Assembly: GCA_017165825.1 (NCBI GenBank)
Contig: CM029386.1
Span: 21,802,694-21,866,693, forward strand
Origin: Hepsetus odoe
Taxonomy: Eukaryota > Chordata > Actinopteri > Characiformes > Hepsetidae
DNA: 64,000 nucleotides
Direction: 5' to 3'
Each line of letters starts with the position of its first letter. Position 1 is the stretch's first letter. Positions 58,673-64,000 of this stretch are shown in pieces. Both the position numbers and the translations under genes were made by a program. The notes under the pieces were generated by a model. The model saw nothing but the letters and a program-made list of their open reading frames with translations, had not been told where the DNA came from and did no database searches.

Positions 58673-58972
58673 CAGTGTTACATTGTGTGAACGAGAGCAA
58701 ACATTTCAAATGTGTAAAAGTATCCGAGCAATCTGAACGATCACAACTTGGAAAAGGATTATTAAAAATGGGCCGAAGCACAACACACATTGGTATAACA
58801 GGTGAGTGAGACGTTTCAAGAGTTTATGTCAACGTGGTGGAAAAAGCGTAGACGTGTTACAGAAGTTACATGTAATTTAAGTGCTAAATACATTCATTAT
58901 TTAAAACTAAGCTTGGGCAAAAGTTAAAAAAGGAGTATAACTGTAGTATATTAATATCGATCAGTTCCATCC

Positions 58973-59215
58973 ATCCATTATCTGCCGCTTGTCCCAAATG
59001 GGGTCGCGGGGGAGTGCTGGTGTCCAACCCAGCGCACACAGGGCGAGGACAGGGGACGCACCCTGGACAGGTTGCCAGCCCATCGCAGGGAGGAGCGGGA
59101 CGGGGACGGCACCTTGCTCAAGGGTACCTCAGGGCAACCTACTGGGAAGGGGTTCGAACCCCCGATCCTCCGATCACGAGGCCAACGCCCTAACCCCTAG
59201 GCGACCACTACCCTG
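58973..59215 (-). mobile_element. SINE family 3, good copy
   Basis: 'ccgcttgtcccaaatggggt' end, 'gcacacagggcgaggacagg', 'tgccagcccatcgcagggag' and a tRNA-like B box 'ggggttcgaacccccgatcc'. It links a tRNA head to an RTE-like 3' end. Confidence 0.8.
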
Positions 59216-59219
59216 CAAT

Positions 59220-60100
59220 CAGTTCCTGAAACGTGTAAATGAAGTGCATATTCCAATTAATTTTCCCAGAAATATTTTACTAAGAACATGATTCTGAAAA
59301 TACATCTATTCTGCATTTGTATTCATTTTTCTTGCCATGGTAACAAAGGCATTTTAAGCTGGAGGTATTTCACAACAGTGTCCAATCTTTGAATATATTT
59401 AATCGAAATCAATGTCAAAGCTGAAAAACCCATTTGCTGAAGTAATTTCCTCCATTACTGTTACACCTCTTAACCCACTTCGATAATCAAAATGTAGAGA
59501 GTCCGGTTTAGAAAAGTACAACGGAACCATAAAGCAAATACACTCAGACAAGTGTTGATCCTGAACTCTTCTCTTTGTAGTTCATTGGCTCATACTCAAA
59601 ATGAATTCTTGCTAAGCTAAAAGAGTTCAGGAAGCTAGCATAAAGCTAAAATATGGAAGGGATTGCGCCAAGGTGAAATTTTCTTTCCAAATCACTTAGT
59701 GGTCCAACCTCATTTAGTGAAATTTGATGCAACTAACTTCAGACTTAACTCATGAAGGGTTGGTTGAATTGGATTTGTTACAGTTGAGGCTTATGCCGCT
59801 GTTGGTGCAAACTATCTCCACAGTTTGAAAGTGGTCACTGTACTGCCTCGCCTGTTTAGGACCCTACTGGGATTCTCCAGAAACAGATTGAACAAGTAGA
59901 GTAAATGAGCCTACAGATTCTCCTGGTACAGATCATGCCTGAGGCCATTCCTTGTTGCATGGCACTGGCCTCTTTGCATAGCACCAATCTGCATAACCTG
60001 AGTACTAAATCTGTGCCCCTATAGCCAGGTTAAACAACATGGCAGAACCTGCTCCCGATATAGTGTCAGTCCCAGAAAGAGAGAAAGCATGAAGTCTGTA
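59220..60100. other. Gene C intron, nothing recognised
   Basis: About 880 bases with no exon or repeat that I can identify. Confidence 0.4.
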
Positions 60101-60104
60101 GAAT

Positions 60105-60300
60105 GTTACTCACCGAGACTTATGACACAAATTAAAAGGTCATGGGTTTGAATCCCAGTAGGATCCCCTGAAGTACCCTTGAGCAAAGTACCGTCCCCAT
60201 CACTGTTACCAGGGAGCTTAAGATAGCTGCTGCAAGTGTGTATGGGGTGAAAAGCTGTGGTTCTGTTTAACAATGCCAAGTAGTCGGTTTTACTCTCCTT
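60105..60300 (+). mobile_element. SINE family 2 copy
   Basis: 'catgggtttgaatcccagta', 'cccttgagcaaagtaccgtc' and a tail to 'ttttactctcc', ending next to the signal-peptide exon of gene C. Confidence 0.6.
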
Positions 60301-60377
60301 TCTCTCCCCACCAGGGGTCACTGTCATCTCACTAATCATCCTCACTAACAGCAGTGCCACAAATATAAATAAGTGGG

Positions 60378-60437
60378 TTGGACACCAGCACTCCCTCGTG
60401 ACCCTGTTTGGGACAATCGGCAGAAAATGGATGGAAG
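60378..60437 (-). mobile_element. SINE family 3 end fragment
   Basis: 'cactccctcgtgaccctgtt' and 'tgggacaatcggcagaaaat' followed by 'ggatggaag'. It joins directly onto the TM5-6 exon copy at 60438, so this is the breakpoint of the rearrangement. Confidence 0.6.
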
Positions 60438-61164
60438 GGCAACTTGATCTTCTTCCTTATCATCATCATCACCCTCGGAACCACCCTGGCGAGACAGAAC
60501 AGTACACATTCCCAAATCAAGCAAATAAGGTAAAACAAAATTAATCAAGAAACCTATATTTAAATCATTTGGCAATTTAAGGTCATTCACTGGGTGAATT
60601 TGTGTGAATTCAAGCAGCCCAGAAGCCATTTTTCTGACTCTTCTTTTTTTCCTCAGGAAGTGAAACCTGAAAGTAATCTCTCCTGCGTGTACTGGGAGAA
60701 CAACAGTTGGGTTGAGAATGGCTGCAGTGTCATTGAGACCAACAGAAATCACACTGTGTGCTCCTGTTTTCACCTGTCAACTTTTGCTCTCATCATGCAG
60801 ACCAATGCCCCCCGGTAAGACTCCAGAAGAGCAGAGGGGAGGAAAAAGTGCTGAGATGTTCTGGAGTGGCATAGACTTGATAAAGACTGACCATGGGCCA
60901 GGTGATGACATGCATGGCCTGATTTACATGTGTCGACATGGATGCATGGTCATCTTCATATCTTCCTGATTTAGTTCTTCTGGGTTTAGCTGGTCCTCCC
61001 TGTGGGGAGTTTGGGTTGGCAGTGGTGTGTCTCATCCAGCATTGCCAGGAAGTGGCCCTGAACATACTCTGTCATCCATTCTTTTAGGCAGACAAATTTC
61101 TGGTCCGGCATCTCCAAATTAATGATGGGGTATTAAGGTTTAGTCCATGTTAAGATTTATTTCA

Positions 61165-61680
61165 TGTATTAAATAATTTCATCCTGAGCATCTTCCTCTT
61201 TCACACTGACCATCTGCATGTCCTCTCTCACCACGTCCATAAACCTCCTCTTTGGTCTTCCTCTTCTCCTCTTTCCTGGCAGCTCCATCTTCAACATCCT
61301 CCTCCCAATATAATCCTTGTCTCTCCTCTGGACACGTCCAAACCAACACAATCTCACTTCTCTGACTTTGTCTCCAAAATACTCAACCTGAGCTATTCCT
61401 CCAATATTCCAGTTTGTAATCCTGTCCATCCTCATCATTCCTGATGCAAATCTCAGCATCTTTAACTCTGCAGCACCGTCTCTATAGCATAGCTGGTTTC
61501 ACTCTCGCTGGTACCCGTCTGTCAAAGATCACTCCAGCCACTCTTCTCCACCCATTCCAACCTGCCTGCACTCTCTTCTTCTCTCTTCCACACTTTCCAT
61601 TACTCTGAACTGTTGATCCCAAGCATTTAAACTCCTCCCCCTTTGTCACCTCTACTCCCTGCATATTTTCACATGCGGCA
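61165..61680 (-). mobile_element. LINE C-terminal fragment (second family)
   Basis: The minus strand encodes MLKMELPGKRRRGRPKRRFM and ARVKPAML-type pieces in two frames (61169-61459 and 61482-61664): the C-terminal end of a LINE polyprotein. It lies where TM1-TM4 exons of gene C would be expected. Confidence 0.75.
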
Positions 61681-62509
61681 CAAAGAAAGCTGTTAAAACA
61701 CTAAGCAAATGTTTTTATATTTTTATATTTTTATAAATATTTTTTTTATTTGTTTGTTTATTTGTTAAGGAATACTTCTGCAGGATTGTTTTCTCTCAAA
61801 GTTTTTGGCTCCCATTTGCAGTTCAGCCTCTGCAGATGACCCATGTTCAATATCATTGTAGGTTTATCTTCCAATGGTTCATTGTGTGCTGTTTCATAAT
61901 GACAAATAAGTTACTTTCACTTATTCATTCACTTCCTATAACATGAAGAAATGAGAGGTGGCTCAAGATGTTTGCCCAGCACTGTATGTTGATATGAACA
62001 CACAAATGCCAGGATGATCGTTATTCATTACTGACTGAAAGTGATACAACATGAATTTCTTTCATGAATAACTTTCCGTTTTTCACATTCACAGGTCAAC
62101 TTGGTTCTCTTCGTCATCATAATTATGATCCTCAGAAACACCCTGCAAGGCACGGAAACTCAGCGTTCCCAGATCAAACAAATGAAGTAACAAACACACT
62201 TTTATTACCATTATTTAAATTTTCCTACAATTATTGGCATCATTGTGTAAAAGTGTGTAAATGTGAACAGTTTTACAATATTACAGTAGAAAATATGTTT
62301 AAAAAGATAGAAAAAACAAAAGAAAAATTAAGAAAAGAGTTTCAAATGTATTTTTTCAGGGTTTGTTTAGATTTTTATTTTTATTTTTGATTTAATGTTT
62401 AATTCAGCTTTGTAGATTCTGTTTGAGTCATAGTTGCTTATATTAATGAAAAATAAATTGCTAATCTCGGGATATTTATTTAAAAGTCTATCTGATAATG
62501 ATATCTAGT

Positions 62510-62640
62510 TCTTCAGGGGCTCCTGGGGAGCAGTGACGGTGCCTCAGGGTACCTAACCTTAGTTACCTACTGGCCTTGGATTCCATGACCTTTTGATCCT
62601 GGATCCTAGTACTTAATCACTAGCACACCACTGCCCCCAG
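62510..62640 (-). mobile_element. SINE family 2 fragment
   Basis: 'ctggggagcagtgacggtgc', 'gttacctactggccttggat' and 'aatcactagcacaccactgc'. Confidence 0.6.
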
Positions 62641-63674
62641 TGTAGCATGATGGCTTAATAATTTATTTCTATATATTTGTGTAGGTTATGTGTGTAAATA
62701 TGTTTTTTTAAGGAAGGTGTAGTTTTTTATTAATGCTCGTTGAAAGGATGGGTCTTTAGTGACCGATTGAAGACCAGGGTCTATGGTTCTGATGGTTCTT
62801 TTGAGAATTTGGAGGTCCAGTCAGGCTGAGCTTGATGCTATAAGAGCTGTGACTCATGTTCTGGTCATTTTATTGGACCGTGCTGGGCTTTGGAGGAAAG
62901 TGTTAAGGGTTTAAATGTAACATGGGTGCAAAGAGAAGACACAATAGTCAACTGGTGTGTGAAAAACTGGTTGTGTTGAAGACCAGGCATGCAGCTGCAT
63001 TAGCTGTAGCATCTTGATGGTCTTCAGAAGGTGGCCGGCTAGACATGAGTTGCGCTGGTCTTGAGATAATGAGAAGCAGAACAAGTATCTTGCCTGGGTT
63101 ATTAGTGAAAAAACCCCAAAACTTTCACTTTCTCTCTCCAGAATCCTTGTCTTTAAAACTCTGGTCCAAAGCAGTATCCTTGGTTGCCCCTGGATACTGG
63201 GTTTCTTCACACAAGGCAGTCAGGTACTGGAGATAGTCTTCTTGTTCCTCAACTCTCAGCAGGGCACCTTCATCTTCCTGGTCCACTGTGTTCTCAACCA
63301 AGAGGTCAGTGATCGGTTGACGCACCGGATAGTTGGTTTTTTTAACTTCTGACCTTCTCATGCAGAAGAAAGGTTGGCCTCTATGGCTCTTGTCTTGGAC
63401 AGTCATGGCAAAGCATTGATCTCATTCTTGCACATTTCATCTACAAGAACGACTCTTAAAAGAACCAACTGATGGATGCTTGGGGGACTTAAAAATCCTT
63501 CATAGGCATTTTGAGTTTGAAGAGTATGGATCATCTACACCAGAAATCAGAGATGCTGTATATGATCACCTCTCGTCCACCCTGCTAGACTTATGTTCAA
63601 CATGTTCCTAGAAATGTCCTGTTATACGTGCTTTGCCTGTCAAATCTCATTTATGTAATGTCCTGCAGGCATCC

Positions 63675-63855
63675 CGAGACACTGGTGGGTTTCCAGTGGC
63701 AGGACAACTTGCCTACAGACCAAAAGGTCACAGATTCAAATCCCACCCCCACCACAATTGGGTTCCTGAGTAAAAACCCTGAACCAGGTGTCTCTAGAGA
63801 CACTGTTCCTGTAGTCGCTCTGGATAAGCCATACATGTAAATGGAAATGTAAATA
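63675..63855 (+). mobile_element. SINE family 1, worn copy
   Basis: 'cagattcaaatcccaccccc' (B box), 'gttcctgagtaaaaaccctg' and the tail 'gtcgctctggataagc' with 'aaatgtaaat'. Confidence 0.7.
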
Positions 63856-64000
63856 CACTCAACCGCATGACAGGGCAACTGTCTTCTATCCCTCAAATGA
63901 ACCTTTTCAATCACAATCTTGAAAGCTGGAATTATTTTAACCTTTCATTGTTTCTTAATAAGGTGTTCAAATAGCTTTAGCCAATTTTGCAGACATGCAA

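Larger units (their letters stand above)
58768..63304 (+). pseudogene. Gene C: scrambled adhesion GPCR pseudogene
   Basis: Receptor exons in an impossible order: start exon 58768-58801 (MGRSTTHIGIT/gtgagt), signal exon from 60315 (VTVISLIILTNSSA, no clear donor), a TM5-6 exon 60438-60529 (NLIFFLIIIITLGTTLA), a GPS exon 60657-60814 (CVYWENNSWVENGC, CSCFHLSTFALIMQ), a second TM5-6 exon 62095-62186 (NLVLFVIIIMILRNTL) and a TM6-7 exon 63142-63304 (ILGCPWILGFF-type, LNSQQGTFIFLVHC). No D8C, GAIN, TM1-TM4 exons or last exon were found in between. The GPS exon is one base short of frame. Individual exons are well kept, so the loss is recent or pieces are used by chance. Confidence 0.75.

Overview
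This is nuclear DNA from a vertebrate, almost certainly a teleost fish; the order cannot be told from sequence alone. The evidence is short coding exons with GT-AG borders in long introns, a dense load of fish-type mobile DNA (RTE and L2 LINEs, three tRNA-derived SINE families, Tc1-like transposons, Ty3/gypsy remnants, short-LTR elements) and long microsatellites. Three runs of exactly 500 N (3962-4461, 19997-20496, 38817-39316) are assembly gaps of nominal size.

The real genes form one tandem cluster of adhesion G-protein-coupled receptors, closest in feel to the ADGRE/CD97 group, whose extracellular part is built from uromodulin-type D8C domains. The best copy (gene B, plus, 29039-52867) has a two-exon signal peptide, five D8C exons, a run of short Thr/Ser/Pro-rich linker exons, two complete tandem GAIN-GPS modules, and a full 7TM region. 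All exon phases fit. I estimate about 1,650 residues, allowing for the gap in the fourth D8C exon.

Left of it are four partial pieces. Gene Z is on the minus strand (2855-3961; D8C, linker, D8C). Gene A is on the minus strand (19996 down to 4462; D8C, D8C, linker, GAIN, GPS, start of TM1). Gene X is on the plus strand (20562-26351; TM3 to stop codon). Gene A stops inside TM1 at one gap edge and gene X begins just before TM3 at another, so the contig 4462-19996 is probably inverted and A plus X are one receptor. On the right (56887-63304) is a scrambled, incomplete receptor pseudogene (gene C).

Region by region: 1-2340 LINE fragments; 2855-3961 gene Z; 4462-14469 gene A exons, whose introns hold a DNA transposon with a solo LTR inside it and a young LTR element (7307-11368) carrying host-derived ASPM-like IQ repeats; 14596-14901 solo LTR; 15060-18498 an RTE LINE with target duplication; 18605-19996 a duplicate of 1707-3000; 20562-26351 gene X with a gypsy element in its last intron; 27480-28330 Tc1 relic; 28851-31156 three copies of a promoter/first-exon cassette; 29039-52867 gene B; 53709-55740 a second RTE; 56887-63304 gene C.

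Inference on function: D8C domains in uromodulin and GP2 belong to glycoproteins that bind bacterial fimbriae. A rapidly rearranging array of D8C receptors with self-cleaving GAIN domains and octamer/RUNX-type promoter motifs suggests surface sensors on blood or mucosal cells. The sequence does not prove this.
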